Origin: Sphingobacteriaceae bacterium
GTDB lineage: Bacteria > Bacteroidota > Bacteroidia > B-17B0 > Aurantibacillaceae
NCBI GenBank assembly: GCA_002319075.1
Contig: NVQB01000001.1
Location: forward strand, 62,001 to 126,000
DNA: 64,000 nucleotides
Direction of reading: 5' to 3'
A model generated the notes under the pieces. That model ran no database searches, was not told the DNA's origin, and saw only the letters and a program-made list of their open reading frames with translations. The position numbers and the translations under genes were made by a program. This document shows positions 42,057 through 51,469 of this stretch, piece after piece (position 1 is the first letter of the stretch; the number at the start of each line of letters is the position of its first letter).

Positions 42057-43970
42057 ATGAATTATCCCTATCAAATCAAAACTCTTGAGAGTTATAAAGA
42101 ACAGTATGCACAAAGCATTAAAAGTCCGGAAGCTTATTGGGCTGGAATAGCCGAGAGTTTCACATGGCGAAAAAAATGGGATAAAGTACTCGAATGGAAT
42201 TTTAAAGACCCTGACATCAAGTGGTTTCAGGGCGGCAAACTAAATATTACAGAAAACTGTTTAGACAGACACCTTGAAACAAATGGCAACACACCTGCGA
42301 TCATTTGGGAATCGAACGATCCGGAAGAGCATCACCGTATTCTTACATACAAAGAACTTCACTTTAAAGTAGTTCAGTTCGCAAACGTTCTCAAAAATAA
42401 CGGAGTTAAAAAAGGCGATCGCGTTTGTATCTATATGGGAATGATTCCTGAGTTGGCAATTGCTACTTTGGGCTGCGCAAGAATAGGTGCTGTGCACTCT
42501 GTCATTTTTGGAGGATTTTCAGCGCAGGCAATAGCTGATCGACTGGAAGATGCGGATGCAGAATTTATTATCACCTGCGATGGCGCATTTCGTGGAGCAA
42601 AAGATATTCCTTTAAAAAGTGTGATTGATGACGCTTTGATTGGACGTAAAAACATTAAACGTGTAATAGTTTGTACGCGTACCCGCACTCCCATCAGCAT
42701 GCTGAAAGGACGCGATGTGTGGTGGGAAGACGAAATAAAAAAAGTGGAAACACAGGGCAACCCCGATTGCGAGGCAGTGGAAATGGACGCCGAAGATATT
42801 CTATTTATTCTTTATACCTCTGGCTCTACCGGAAAACCAAAAGGTGTGGTGCATACTGTAGCCGGTTATATGATCTGGGCCAATTACACTTTTGTAAATG
42901 TCTTTCAATATCAGCACGGACAGGTTCATTTCTGTACAGCTGATATAGGTTGGATAACCGGCCATAGCTACATTCTTTATGGCCCTTTAAGTGCAGGCGC
43001 TACTTCGCTTATGTTTGAAGGCGTTCCTACCTGGCCAGATGCAGGGCGTTTCTGGGAGATCGTGGATAAATTTAAAGTGAACATCCTGTACACCGCCCCT
43101 ACAGCTATTCGCAGTCTTATGGGTTTTGGCTTAGAGTATGTAAATGGAAAAGATCTGAGTTCATTAAAAGTACTCGGTTCAGTAGGAGAACCTATAAATG
43201 AGGAAGCCTGGCATTGGTTCCATAAAAATATCGGGAAAGAAAAATGTCCTGTTGTTGATACCTGGTGGCAAACAGAAACTGGAGGTGTTATGATTTCCAA
43301 CATTGCAAACGTAACTCCTGCCAAACCCTCTTTTGCTACGCTTCCCCTGCCAGGCATACAACCTTGTTTGGTTGACGAGAATGGAAAGGAAATTGAAGGA
43401 AATGGCGTGAGTGGCAACTTATGTATTAAATTTCCCTGGCCGGGAATTATTCGTACTACTTACAAAGATCATGAACGGTGCCGCCAGACTTACTTTTCTA
43501 CTTATCCGGATAAATATTTTACGGGCGACGGTTGTCTTCGCGATGAAGATGGAAACTACCGCATTACCGGGCGGGTAGACGATGTATTAAATGTAAGTGG
43601 TCACCGTATTGGAACTGCAGAAGTTGAGAATGCAATTAACATGCACGCCGGTGTTACAGAAAGTGCGGTTGTGGGATATCCGCATGATATAAAAGGACAA
43701 GGCATTTATGCTTACGTTATTTACGATGGCAATCATGGTGACCCCAATCTATCTAAACAAGATATTATTCAAACTGTATCGCGCATTATCGGACCTATTG
43801 CGAAACCAGACAAAATTCAATTCGTACCAGGCCTTCCTAAAACAAGAAGCGGAAAAATTATGCGCCGGATCTTACGAAAAATTGCCGAGGGAGATACAAA
43901 TAACCTGGGTGACACCAGTACCTTGCTCGACCCTTCGCTCGTTGATGTAATAAAAGACGGAAGACTGTAA
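42057..43970 (+). CDS. acs: Acetate-CoA ligase (AMP-forming)
   Basis: 637 aa, full length. It activates acetate to acetyl-CoA through acetyl-AMP. Motifs: the P-loop YTSGSTGKPKGVVHT, the tryptophan of the acetate pocket in DTWWQTETGG, GRVDDVLNVSGHRIGTAE and the acetylatable lysine in KTRSGKIMRR near residue 610. The leader of about 60 bases follows the paired TATACCAATTT repeats. The gene stands between an InsA-like regulator and an AEC transporter, and near the glyoxylate genes, so growth on acetate is the clear theme. Confidence 0.97.
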   Translation: MNYPYQIKTLESYKEQYAQSIKSPEAYWAGIAESFTWRKKWDKVLEWNFKDPDIKWFQGGKLNITENCLDRHLETNGNTPAIIWESNDPEEHHRILTYKELHFKVVQFANVLKNNGVKKGDRVCIYMGMIPELAIATLGCARIGAVHSVIFGGFSAQAIADRLEDADAEFIITCDGAFRGAKDIPLKSVIDDALIGRKNIKRVIVCTRTRTPISMLKGRDVWWEDEIKKVETQGNPDCEAVEMDAEDILFILYTSGSTGKPKGVVHTVAGYMIWANYTFVNVFQYQHGQVHFCTADIGWITGHSYILYGPLSAGATSLMFEGVPTWPDAGRFWEIVDKFKVNILYTAPTAIRSLMGFGLEYVNGKDLSSLKVLGSVGEPINEEAWHWFHKNIGKEKCPVVDTWWQTETGGVMISNIANVTPAKPSFATLPLPGIQPCLVDENGKEIEGNGVSGNLCIKFPWPGIIRTTYKDHERCRQTYFSTYPDKYFTGDGCLRDEDGNYRITGRVDDVLNVSGHRIGTAEVENAINMHAGVTESAVVGYPHDIKGQGIYAYVIYDGNHGDPNLSKQDIIQTVSRIIGPIAKPDKIQFVPGLPKTRSGKIMRRILRKIAEGDTNNLGDTSTLLDPSLVDVIKDGRL

Positions 43971-43988
43971 ACTTCTTTTAAAAGGCTG

Positions 43989-44894
43989 TTAAAGAAAATG
44001 CATAGTGATTATCCACCAAAACCATGTGGTAAAAAAAGATAGTACTATACTTACACCAATTATTAAGTTGGCCAGTTTTGGATTTAAGTTGTAGCGATCT
44101 ACCAAGATACTTACAGATAAAAGCACCGGCATGGCTGCTTCAAATACGGCTATTTTAGAAGGAACGCCTTTTAAACCGAATGCAAGTAAAAGCCCTAACA
44201 CCAGCGCCGGGGCAATGAAAAGTTTATAAGTCAAAATAGAAAGGATGGGCTTTATAAATTCCTGCCACCCTTTAAAACTTAGCTGCAGGCCAATTGAAAA
44301 TAAAGCCAGGGGCGCCACCGTAGCTGCCAGCATTTGAAAAACAGGCTCTACAAGTGAAAGGTTTGTACTTTTTGGAATGCTTAAAGCTATAATACAACCT
44401 ACTAAGGGTGGAAATGTAAAAAGTCTTTTCAGGATTTCCTTAAAAGAGAGTGAAGATTTTCCCGATGATCTTACGGCGACAATTATTCCAAAAACAGAAA
44501 ATAAAATAAAAGTTACCTGATCACAAATAATGGCGATGCTAATTTCTGCCTCACTGAAATAAGCTATGATTAAAGGAAATCCTATAAAAGAAGTGTTACT
44601 CAGCCCCGCAGTGAGTTGAACGGCCCCGTAGCTTCTTTTATCCAGTTTAAGAGACCGGGCAATTATTTTCACAAAAAACAAACCTCCACAAAAAACCAGA
44701 ACGGGAGCAAGCGCGGGTATAAGAAGTTCACTGGTGAAGGTTATCTTAGTAAGGTATTTAAATGAAACTGCCGGTAAAGCTATGGTAATAATCCAGGCAT
44801 TGATAGTTTTATGAGCATCCGTTGGTACAAGATTTCTTCTGCGGAATAAAATACCTGCAAAAATACAGAGGCCTATTAATATAAAACCCGACAT
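43989..44894 (-). CDS. AEC-family transporter
   Basis: 301 aa with about ten membrane helices in two five-helix halves, of the auxin efflux carrier/permease family (Mem_trans). Bacterial members export or import small carboxylates such as malate or malonate. It ends 18 bases from the convergent acs stop and starts 1 base after the ScfR-type regulator stop, so it is co-transcribed with that regulator. A role in carboxylate traffic during growth on acetate fits. Confidence 0.88.
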   Translation of the reverse strand: MSGFILIGLCIFAGILFRRRNLVPTDAHKTINAWIITIALPAVSFKYLTKITFTSELLIPALAPVLVFCGGLFFVKIIARSLKLDKRSYGAVQLTAGLSNTSFIGFPLIIAYFSEAEISIAIICDQVTFILFSVFGIIVAVRSSGKSSLSFKEILKRLFTFPPLVGCIIALSIPKSTNLSLVEPVFQMLAATVAPLALFSIGLQLSFKGWQEFIKPILSILTYKLFIAPALVLGLLLAFGLKGVPSKIAVFEAAMPVLLSVSILVDRYNLNPKLANLIIGVSIVLSFFTTWFWWIITMHFL

Positions 44895-44895
44895 C

Positions 44896-46383
44896 TTACT
44901 GGGCCAGTTTTTTCAGTGCCTCCTCTACTCTATGCGATTCTTGATGCTGTTCGATAATAACAGGAAGGGCTGCTCTTTCTTTACAATCCATAATTCCGCA
45001 CCGCTCGCAGGTGGTGTGAACTGTTCTAACCGGAATACTGAGATCATTTACAAAAGGCATACGCTGCAATAATTGTGAGTCTATAAGTATACCCAGTGTT
45101 ACGCTAATAATTTTATCTGAGACTTTCGACTGTGGCTTTGCAAAAGTAATACAGAGATAACGGTTATGGGTTTGCCAGTACTGAGATATCTGCGCGCCAA
45201 CTAAAGGATGTTTGTATTTTTTTGTTTTATTTTTCTGATAAACGTCCTTCATCAAATGAATCGACACCCAGCGCCGACAGTAATGCTCCTGCAAATTATT
45301 CGCATACGGACTGTGGAGCCGCGATAAATGAAGCTCTTTTGTCATTTCAAAGTTATCTTCGGGAATGTTACCCCGTAATCTTAAAAAGAAAAGCTGATCG
45401 AGACCAAAATGTTTCGGCAAGATATTCGTAAGACGTTGCACCAACATTTCCGGGGTCACATCATAATCATGCATTAAATCCAACCATACTTTCTCACTCC
45501 ACTTTGTGTTTGAAAAAATAATCTTGATATGATGGGTGAAACTATCCTCCGGTAATAACAATGCATTAGCGAAATAGGAAGCATTAAAATTATTAAGAAG
45601 AATTTCAAAAGAACCGAAATCCTGTAAAACTGTTTCATAGGGCCGGGGACTTAATTGCAGATTCTGAAAACCAATTTCTCTTGCTAATAAAAACTTTTCC
45701 TGCGCCTGACTAAGGCCTTTATTAAGATATAAGATCTTCTTTTGAGCTGCATAAAAAGAACGCAATTTCACCAGGGTATCTTTAGTAGCCATTACTTTAC
45801 GGTCTACTTTTATACCGTATTGAGCACTCAGCAAACCCTCCAGAACTTCTACGCTTAAAGCAACTTTTTCCTTTAATTTTAATTTTTCACGAAAGGCCTG
45901 CGCAGCCAGCTCAAGATTTTCAAAATAATTATCGTGAATATCCTGGTAGCTTCGTAGGGCAGACATATAAAAATCTCCTTTACTAACCTGCATACTACGG
46001 CTTAATTTTAAAATCGTACTTATAAAAGCGGTCATTTTATCAGGAGCGTCAGCAAACAAATCTAACAATGCAGAAGGCTGCACACCCAAATGTTCCCATG
46101 GAATAGCTTGTGTGAAATCTGTATTGATAATATCAATGATGGGCTGAAGCCTTTTGTTCGCAGTTAAGGACACCAGGTAATCGTAATCCACATCCAGAGC
46201 TTTTGCCAGAATAATGATCTTATCAGCCTTGGGATATTTTTTACCATTCTCAATGCTATGAAGGTAAGAAACGGCTATACCTGTTTTTTCAGACAGTTGC
46301 TGATAATTTATACCTCTTTGTTGCCGTAGCACTTTTAGTTTTAATCCAAAAATGAGGCGAATGCCTTCGTTGTCTGTCGTCAT
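44896..46383 (-). CDS. ScfR/RamB-type XRE regulator with degenerate ImmA/IrrE domain
   Basis: 495 aa. An XRE helix-turn-helix fills residues 13-70 (LKVLRQQRGINYQQLSEKTG). A middle region resembling ImmA/IrrE follows, where the expected HExxH metal motif is REIGF (Arg235-Phe239), so it cannot be a zinc protease. The C-terminal domain with CERCGIMDCKERAALPV is the short-chain acyl-CoA regulator domain seen in RamB, PrpC2-type and MccR regulators. These sense acyl-CoA or glyoxylate-cycle status. It is divergent from aceB-aceA, its likely target, and two palindromes lie in the shared 146-base promoter region. Confidence 0.9.
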   Translation of the reverse strand: MTTDNEGIRLIFGLKLKVLRQQRGINYQQLSEKTGIAVSYLHSIENGKKYPKADKIIILAKALDVDYDYLVSLTANKRLQPIIDIINTDFTQAIPWEHLGVQPSALLDLFADAPDKMTAFISTILKLSRSMQVSKGDFYMSALRSYQDIHDNYFENLELAAQAFREKLKLKEKVALSVEVLEGLLSAQYGIKVDRKVMATKDTLVKLRSFYAAQKKILYLNKGLSQAQEKFLLAREIGFQNLQLSPRPYETVLQDFGSFEILLNNFNASYFANALLLPEDSFTHHIKIIFSNTKWSEKVWLDLMHDYDVTPEMLVQRLTNILPKHFGLDQLFFLRLRGNIPEDNFEMTKELHLSRLHSPYANNLQEHYCRRWVSIHLMKDVYQKNKTKKYKHPLVGAQISQYWQTHNRYLCITFAKPQSKVSDKIISVTLGILIDSQLLQRMPFVNDLSIPVRTVHTTCERCGIMDCKERAALPVIIEQHQESHRVEEALKKLAQ

Positions 46384-46441
46384 TGTTTCAAAATTATAGC
46401 ATCAGAGTCCTGACTTATAGTAGAAAAATTTAAAAATAGCG

Positions 46442-46489
46442 TTTTTTCGTCTAAAAACGAAAAAAAACCATTTAGAGAAAATTTCTCTA
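46442..46489. promoter_or_regulatory. Two palindromes in the aceB/regulator intergenic region
   Basis: TTTTTTCGT at 46442-46450 pairs with ACGAAAAAA at 46457-46465, and TAGAGAAA-A-TTTCTCTA at 46473-46489 is a perfect 17-base palindrome. A near-consensus -7 element TATATTCG lies at about 46504-46511, so both palindromes sit where an operator for the divergent regulator should be. Binding is inferred. Confidence 0.5.
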
Positions 46490-46529
46490 ATTAGTATTTT
46501 TTCTATATTCGCAGTATAAATCATTGTTT

Positions 46530-48158
46530 ATGGAAAAATCTACTGTCCTTACAACCGAAAAATCACACTACACATGTCCTGAAGGACTTGAAATAACAGG
46601 TGACTACACTATTTTATATGAACAAATTCTAAGTTACGAGGCCCTTGTTTTTATAAAAGCTCTTCACGGGCATTTTAATGCCCATCGTATTGACTTACTC
46701 AATAAACGGGAAAAAATTCAGAGCCAAATTGATCAACACATCTTTCCGGATTTTTTAGAAGAGACAAAATTACTTCGCGAAAATGAGTGGACAGTTGCAC
46801 CTGTGCCGAAAGACCTGCAAGATAGAAGAGTGGAAATAACAGGGCCTGTTGAAAGAAAAATGATTATAAATGCATTGAACTCCGGGGCCAGGATCTTCAT
46901 GGCAGATTTCGAAGATAGTAATTCACCCAGCTGGCGAAACATCATTGAAGGTCAGATAAATTTAAGAGACGCCATCAACAAAACAATTTCTTATTCTACG
47001 GAAGGTGGAAAAAAATATGTCCTGAACAAAGAAGTTGCTACTCTAATGGTAAGGCCGCGTGGCTGGCACCTTCATGAAAAACACGTTAAGGTGCACGGAG
47101 AATACGTTAGTGCCGGAATTTTCGATTTCGGACTTTATTTTTATCACAATGTAAAAACTCTTTTAAAAAACACTTCTGGTCCATATTTCTATTTGCCAAA
47201 ACTCGAAAATCATTCAGAGGCGCGTGTCTGGAACGAAGTCTTTGTTTTCGCACAAAATTACCTTAACATTCCTCAAGGCACCATTAAGGCAACTGTGCTG
47301 ATAGAAACCATTCTTGCCCCTTTTCAACTTCATGAAATTCTCTGGGAACTGCGTAATCACAGCGCGGGCTTAAACTGTGGCCGCTGGGACTATATATTCT
47401 CGTTCATTAAAAAATTCCGTAATCAAAAAGCGTTTATATTTCCTGAGCGCGGACAAATAACTATGACCGTTCCTTTTATGCGCGCATACACGCAACTAGT
47501 TATCCAGACCTGTCATAAACGCGGTATTCATGCTATTGGAGGCATGGCAGCACAAATTCCAATTAAGAATAACGAAGAGGAAAATAAAAAAGCCATCGCT
47601 AAAGTTACACTCGACAAATTACGTGAAGTAACCGATGGTCATGATGGCACCTGGGTAGCGCATCCCGGACTTGTTTCCACGGCGATGGATATTTTTAACC
47701 TGCACATGAAACAGGCAAACCAAATTGCAACAAAAAAACGGGAAGACTTTTCTTGTACAGCAGAAGATCTGCTCCGTCTTCCGGAAGGCACCATTACCGA
47801 AGAGGGCATGCGGATGAATATAAATGTGGGTATTCTCTATCTCGAAAGCTGGTTAAGAGGAAATGGCGCTGCAGCCCTCTATAATTTAATGGAAGATGCT
47901 GCAACTGCCGAGATCTCAAGAACGCAGATATGGCAATGGATCCAAAATAAATCACAGCTAAGCGACGGGCGTTTCATTACCAAAGAACTTTACGAAAGCT
48001 TTAAAAATTCTGAAATCGCCAAAATCAAAAAAAGTCTTGGCGAAAAAATTTATTCAGAGGGAAAATTTGCAAAAGCAATAGAACTTTTTAATACACTGGT
48101 TTTACAAGAAAGCTTTGAAGAGTTCTTGACTGTAACCGCCTATGACTTTATTAATTAA
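46530..48158 (+). CDS. aceB: Malate synthase A
   Basis: 542 aa from the ATG at 46530 (a TTG two codons upstream is also in frame). Condenses glyoxylate with acetyl-CoA to malate. Motifs: MADFEDSNSPSW near 130, the PRGWHLHEKHV loop with catalytic Arg, KLENHSEARVWNEVF, ATVLIETILA and the AIGGMAAQIPIK stretch. Co-transcribed with aceA (21-base gap) and a cysteine-free thioredoxin-fold gene, under control of the divergent ScfR-type regulator. Confidence 0.97.
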   Translation: MEKSTVLTTEKSHYTCPEGLEITGDYTILYEQILSYEALVFIKALHGHFNAHRIDLLNKREKIQSQIDQHIFPDFLEETKLLRENEWTVAPVPKDLQDRRVEITGPVERKMIINALNSGARIFMADFEDSNSPSWRNIIEGQINLRDAINKTISYSTEGGKKYVLNKEVATLMVRPRGWHLHEKHVKVHGEYVSAGIFDFGLYFYHNVKTLLKNTSGPYFYLPKLENHSEARVWNEVFVFAQNYLNIPQGTIKATVLIETILAPFQLHEILWELRNHSAGLNCGRWDYIFSFIKKFRNQKAFIFPERGQITMTVPFMRAYTQLVIQTCHKRGIHAIGGMAAQIPIKNNEEENKKAIAKVTLDKLREVTDGHDGTWVAHPGLVSTAMDIFNLHMKQANQIATKKREDFSCTAEDLLRLPEGTITEEGMRMNINVGILYLESWLRGNGAAALYNLMEDAATAEISRTQIWQWIQNKSQLSDGRFITKELYESFKNSEIAKIKKSLGEKIYSEGKFAKAIELFNTLVLQESFEEFLTVTAYDFIN

Positions 48159-48179
48159 TCATCTCTAAAAAACAAAACC

Positions 48180-49454
48180 ATGAGCAACGCATCAAAAGCA
48201 GATCAGCTAAGAGCTGAGTGGACTACAAATTCCCGCTGGAGCGGCATTACACGTCCCTACACCGCAGAGGAAGTTTTAAAACTTCGGAGTAAAGTTGAAA
48301 TCGAATACAGTCTTGCACGCAACGGGGCCGATAAACTGTGGTCACGTTTAAACCAACAGCCGTTTGTAACTGCCCTCGGTGCTTTAACCGGCAACCAGGC
48401 CGTGCAGGAAGTTGCCGCCGGATTGGAAGCCATCTATTTAAGTGGCTGGCAGGTAGCAGCAGACGCTAATAGCTCAGGACAAATGTATCCCGATCAATCC
48501 TTGTACCCCGCCAACTCAGTTCCAGAAGTTGTAAAAAAAATAAATAACGCCTTGTTACGCAGTGAACAGATTGATAGCGTGACCGGTAATAATACAAAAG
48601 ACTGGATGCAGCCTATAGTTGCTGATGCTGAAGCCGGTTTCGGTGGAAATCTGAATGCTTTTGAATTGATGAAATGGATGATTGAAGCAGGAGCGGCAGG
48701 AGTTCACTTTGAAGATCAGCTATCAAGTGCAAAAAAATGCGGGCACTTGGGAGGGAAAGTTTTAGTTCCTACACAAGAGGCTATAGGGAAATTAGTAGCA
48801 GCAAGGTTAGCTGCAGACGTGTGTAACGTGCCTACCCTTCTTATAGCCAGAACAGATGCTGAAGCTGCGAATTTAATTACCAGCGATATTGATGTGCGCG
48901 ATAGTGAATTTATTTCCGGTGAAAGAACTCCTGAAGGGTTTTATTATGTTCGTAATGGGATTGAACAGTGCATTGCACGCGGCTTGTCTTATGCCCCTTA
49001 TGCAGATATGTTATGGATGGAAACTTCCAAACCTGATTTAAAAATCGCTAAACAATTTGCAGAAGCTATTCACAAAGAATTTCCCGGAAAGTTATTAGCC
49101 TACAATTGCTCGCCTTCTTTTAATTGGGCAAAATATTTGAGCGAAACAGAAATGGAATCCTTCCGAGAAGAGCTTGCTGCCCTCGGGTACAAATTTCAAT
49201 TCATCACGCTGGCTGGATTTCATGCATTAAATACCTCGATGTTTGAATTGAGTAAAGCATATAATAAACGTGGTATGGCAGGTTTCTCAGAACTGCAACA
49301 AAAAGAATTCGCTTTACAGGAGGAAGGTTTCCGCGCTGTGAAACACCAAAGTTTTGTGGGAACAGGGTATTTTGATTTTGTACAGAACACTGTTCAACAA
49401 AATTCCTCTACCGTTGCCATGAAAGAAAGCACGGAGACAGAACAATTTCACTAA
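48180..49454 (+). CDS. aceA: Isocitrate lyase
   Basis: 424 aa. Splits isocitrate into glyoxylate and succinate, the first step of the glyoxylate shunt. The catalytic-loop motif KKCGHLGGK with the active-site cysteine is complete, preceded by [19 protein letters not shown] for metal binding, and followed by [13 protein letters not shown]. The length is that of the bacterial tetrameric enzyme. Lies 21 bases after aceB and 6 bases before the thioredoxin-fold gene. Confidence 0.97.
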   Translation: MSNASKADQLRAEWTTNSRWSGITRPYTAEEVLKLRSKVEIEYSLARNGADKLWSRLNQQPFVTALGALTGNQAVQEVAAGLEAIYLSGWQVAADANSSGQMYPDQSLYPANSVPEVVKKINNALLRSEQIDSVTGNNTKDWMQPIVADAEAGFGGNLNAFELMKWMIEAGAAGVHFEDQLSSAKKCGHLGGKVLVPTQEAIGKLVAARLAADVCNVPTLLIARTDAEAANLITSDIDVRDSEFISGERTPEGFYYVRNGIEQCIARGLSYAPYADMLWMETSKPDLKIAKQFAEAIHKEFPGKLLAYNCSPSFNWAKYLSETEMESFREELAALGYKFQFITLAGFHALNTSMFELSKAYNKRGMAGFSELQQKEFALQEEGFRAVKHQSFVGTGYFDFVQNTVQQNSSTVAMKESTETEQFH

Positions 49455-49460
49455 AACACT

Positions 49461-49775
49461 ATGAGTAAGTTAAGTAAGATGGAAATTGAGATCTACGCAA
49501 GTGGCAATTCCGAAGAGAGCTTTGCTCTTTTTACAGAAGCAATGACTGCGGTTACAGCCTTAAATGCTAATGTCACCATCAAACTCATAACTGATCCTGA
49601 AAACACAGGGCATAACTCCTTCTTATTTCTTTTACCGGTATTAGTTATAGATGGAAAGGTTATGCTTCGTGGAAGAGTTCCTAAACAGAATGAAATTCGC
49701 GAGATGATATCTGACGTAATGATCTACGAATGGATGGAATACGAAGAGCAAGGGTTTACGATTGTTATTCAGTAA
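49461..49775 (+). CDS. Thioredoxin-fold protein without cysteines, in the glyoxylate operon
   Basis: 104 aa. The pattern MEIEIYASGNSEESF, then FTEAMTAVTALNANVTIKLITD and a cis-Pro loop LPVLVIDGKVMLRGRVPKQNEI is that of the Thioredoxin_3/KaiB-like fold. The position of the CxxC motif (SGNSEESF) has no cysteine and the protein has none at all, so it cannot do thiol chemistry. It begins 6 bases after aceA. A binding or regulatory role for the glyoxylate enzymes is possible but unproven. Confidence 0.75.
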   Translation: MSKLSKMEIEIYASGNSEESFALFTEAMTAVTALNANVTIKLITDPENTGHNSFLFLLPVLVIDGKVMLRGRVPKQNEIREMISDVMIYEWMEYEEQGFTIVIQ

Positions 49776-49805
49776 AATTTCGTCCACGCTGGAATAAGGG
49801 TATGT

Positions 49806-49846
49806 GGTTCGCTCTTAAAACATGTAAAATGGTTTTACGGCGAACC
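49806..49846 (+). terminator. Hairpin at the end of the aceBA operon
   Basis: GGTTCGC at 49806-49812 pairs with GCGAACC at 49840-49846, with AAAAC/GTTTT pairing inside the loop. No T-run follows, so termination efficiency is uncertain; it is the only strong structure between this operon and the next gene. Confidence 0.45.
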
Positions 49847-49916
49847 CGCAACCTTTCCCAATTAACTTAGTACTGAAATGAACTTTTTCTATCTTTAGGT
49901 GTAGATAAAAAAAGGC

Positions 49917-50348
49917 ATGGTGACGACTAAAATTTTTATCGGAAGTTTTTTTCTTTTGATCTCTTGTCAGAGTCCCGAAGATGCCAGGCTTGAACGTGAA
50001 TACCAGTTTGAAAGGAACATTGACTCCCTGCAAATGGAAAGTTTTAAAATTCCAGATTCTATAAATACGGCTCTCATAATTGCTACGTATTACGACCCTG
50101 AAAACGCTATTCAATCCTTGCTGGTTTTTGAAAATGCCGATAAAAAAAGTGTTCTTAAAATTGATTATTTAGCCGACAGAACTTCCACCGTTGATGAACT
50201 TGAAATTTTAAAACCTAAGGAATTTCGCTCTAACCGTTTTTTAGTAGAGTATGTGGTAGAGGATAACTCGGTGCATAGAATAAAAATGCGTCGCAATGAA
50301 GGTCCGATGCAAAGAAGCCAGGAATACAGGCGTACGGATAGAGACTAA
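49917..50348 (+). CDS. Lipoprotein-like protein of unknown function
   Basis: 143 aa. It starts with a short hydrophobic stretch and a lipobox (FLLISCQS, Cys17), then a helical region (EDARLEREYQFERNIDSLQME) and a beta-rich half. The start is written as ATG at 49918 area in the sequence context GGCATGGTGACG; a GTG reading is an alternative by one or two codons. No family recognised. Alone between the glyoxylate operon and the bestrophin gene. Confidence 0.6.
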   Translation: MVTTKIFIGSFFLLISCQSPEDARLEREYQFERNIDSLQMESFKIPDSINTALIIATYYDPENAIQSLLVFENADKKSVLKIDYLADRTSTVDELEILKPKEFRSNRFLVEYVVEDNSVHRIKMRRNEGPMQRSQEYRRTDRD

Positions 50349-50428
50349 ATGAAATGCTCATAAGTAGAGGGCATAAAATTTGCATAATTACTCAGGTTTA
50401 GTGTACTTTTAAAACACAAACTACTTTT

Positions 50429-51430
50429 ATGTACGTAGGTAAAAACATTCATTTCAAAATCGTTTTCCAGTTTACCTGGAAATCTATAGTCTTATTTACA
50501 ATTTACTCAAGCTTTATTGTTTTTGTGTTGTCTTATCTTTTACCAAGATTTAATGGACTTCCCTTCGCGGTGGTTTCGGTAACGGGAATAGCTGTAGCTT
50601 TTTATGTGGGTTTCAAAAACAACTCCTCTTACGAAAGACTCTGGGAAGCACGTAAAATATGGGGTTCTTACGTTAATAGCAGCAGAATTTTCGCTATGTA
50701 TCTGCTTGATTTTGCAAATCCTTCTTCTGAGATAAGCCGGGAAGAAATTGATGTCATTGTGAAGCGCATGGTTAAACGTCATATTGGGTATATAGGAGCG
50801 GTAAGACTTCAACTTAGAAAATATACGGTGTGGAAAATTGAGGAAGTGGGAAACCGGATCGTGTCGCACGATACAAATTTTACCAGCGAAGAGTTAGACA
50901 AGGAATTAAGCTGTTACATGAGCGATGAAGAGGTAGATTATGTGCTGGAGCAAAACAATCCCGCTGTGCATGTTATTAAATTACAAAGTCAGGATCTTCA
51001 GAATCTGTATGCCAAAAAAAGTATGAGTGACATTCACCATGTTGAAATTTCGAAAATGCTTGCCGATTTTTATAACCAACAAGGTGCCTGCGAAAGAATT
51101 AAAGGGTATCCTTTCCCGCGTCAATATGCCTATTACAGTAAGATATTTGTATACCTGCTTGTTGGCATTATCCCTTTTTCAATTTATAGTGAATTATCAA
51201 AGCTCAACGAAAATCTTGTATGGCTAACTATTCCCATTTCTGTAACAATCAGCTGGATTTTTTATACCATGGAGGTTGTGGGCGACAGTAGTGAAAATCC
51301 TTTTGAGAATGCGATCAACGATATTCCAATGACCGCTATCTGCAGAAACATAGAAATAGACCTTCTACAAATGATAAAGGAAACCGAGGTTCCCAAAAAA
51401 CTAAAAGCTGAGAATAATATTTTGATGTAG
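50429..51430 (+). CDS. Bestrophin-family anion channel (UPF0187)
   Basis: 333 aa. Four membrane helices: two near the N terminus (about 15-55) and two near the middle-to-end (about 235-285). The bestrophin signature GFKNNSSYERLWEARKIWG is complete, and GDSSENPFENAINDIPMT ends the conserved core. Bacterial homologues form pentameric channels for chloride or other anions. Single-gene transcript followed by a two-hairpin region. Confidence 0.93.
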   Translation: MYVGKNIHFKIVFQFTWKSIVLFTIYSSFIVFVLSYLLPRFNGLPFAVVSVTGIAVAFYVGFKNNSSYERLWEARKIWGSYVNSSRIFAMYLLDFANPSSEISREEIDVIVKRMVKRHIGYIGAVRLQLRKYTVWKIEEVGNRIVSHDTNFTSEELDKELSCYMSDEEVDYVLEQNNPAVHVIKLQSQDLQNLYAKKSMSDIHHVEISKMLADFYNQQGACERIKGYPFPRQYAYYSKIFVYLLVGIIPFSIYSELSKLNENLVWLTIPISVTISWIFYTMEVVGDSSENPFENAINDIPMTAICRNIEIDLLQMIKETEVPKKLKAENNILM

Positions 51431-51466
51431 AGCTAGCTCTAGGTGAGGACCTGGAGGTTCATAAAC
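51428..51466. terminator. Palindrome over the bestrophin stop codon and following hairpin
   Basis: TAGAGCTAGCTCTA (51428-51441) is a perfect palindrome that begins with the stop codon; AGGTT-cata-AACCT (51453-51466) follows. Together they separate convergent genes. Neither has a T-run. Confidence 0.4.
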
Positions 51467-51469
51467 CTG

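Noticed and set aside
42261-42760. Minus-strand frames inside acs
   Set aside because: Antisense shadows of a full-length, highly conserved acs gene.
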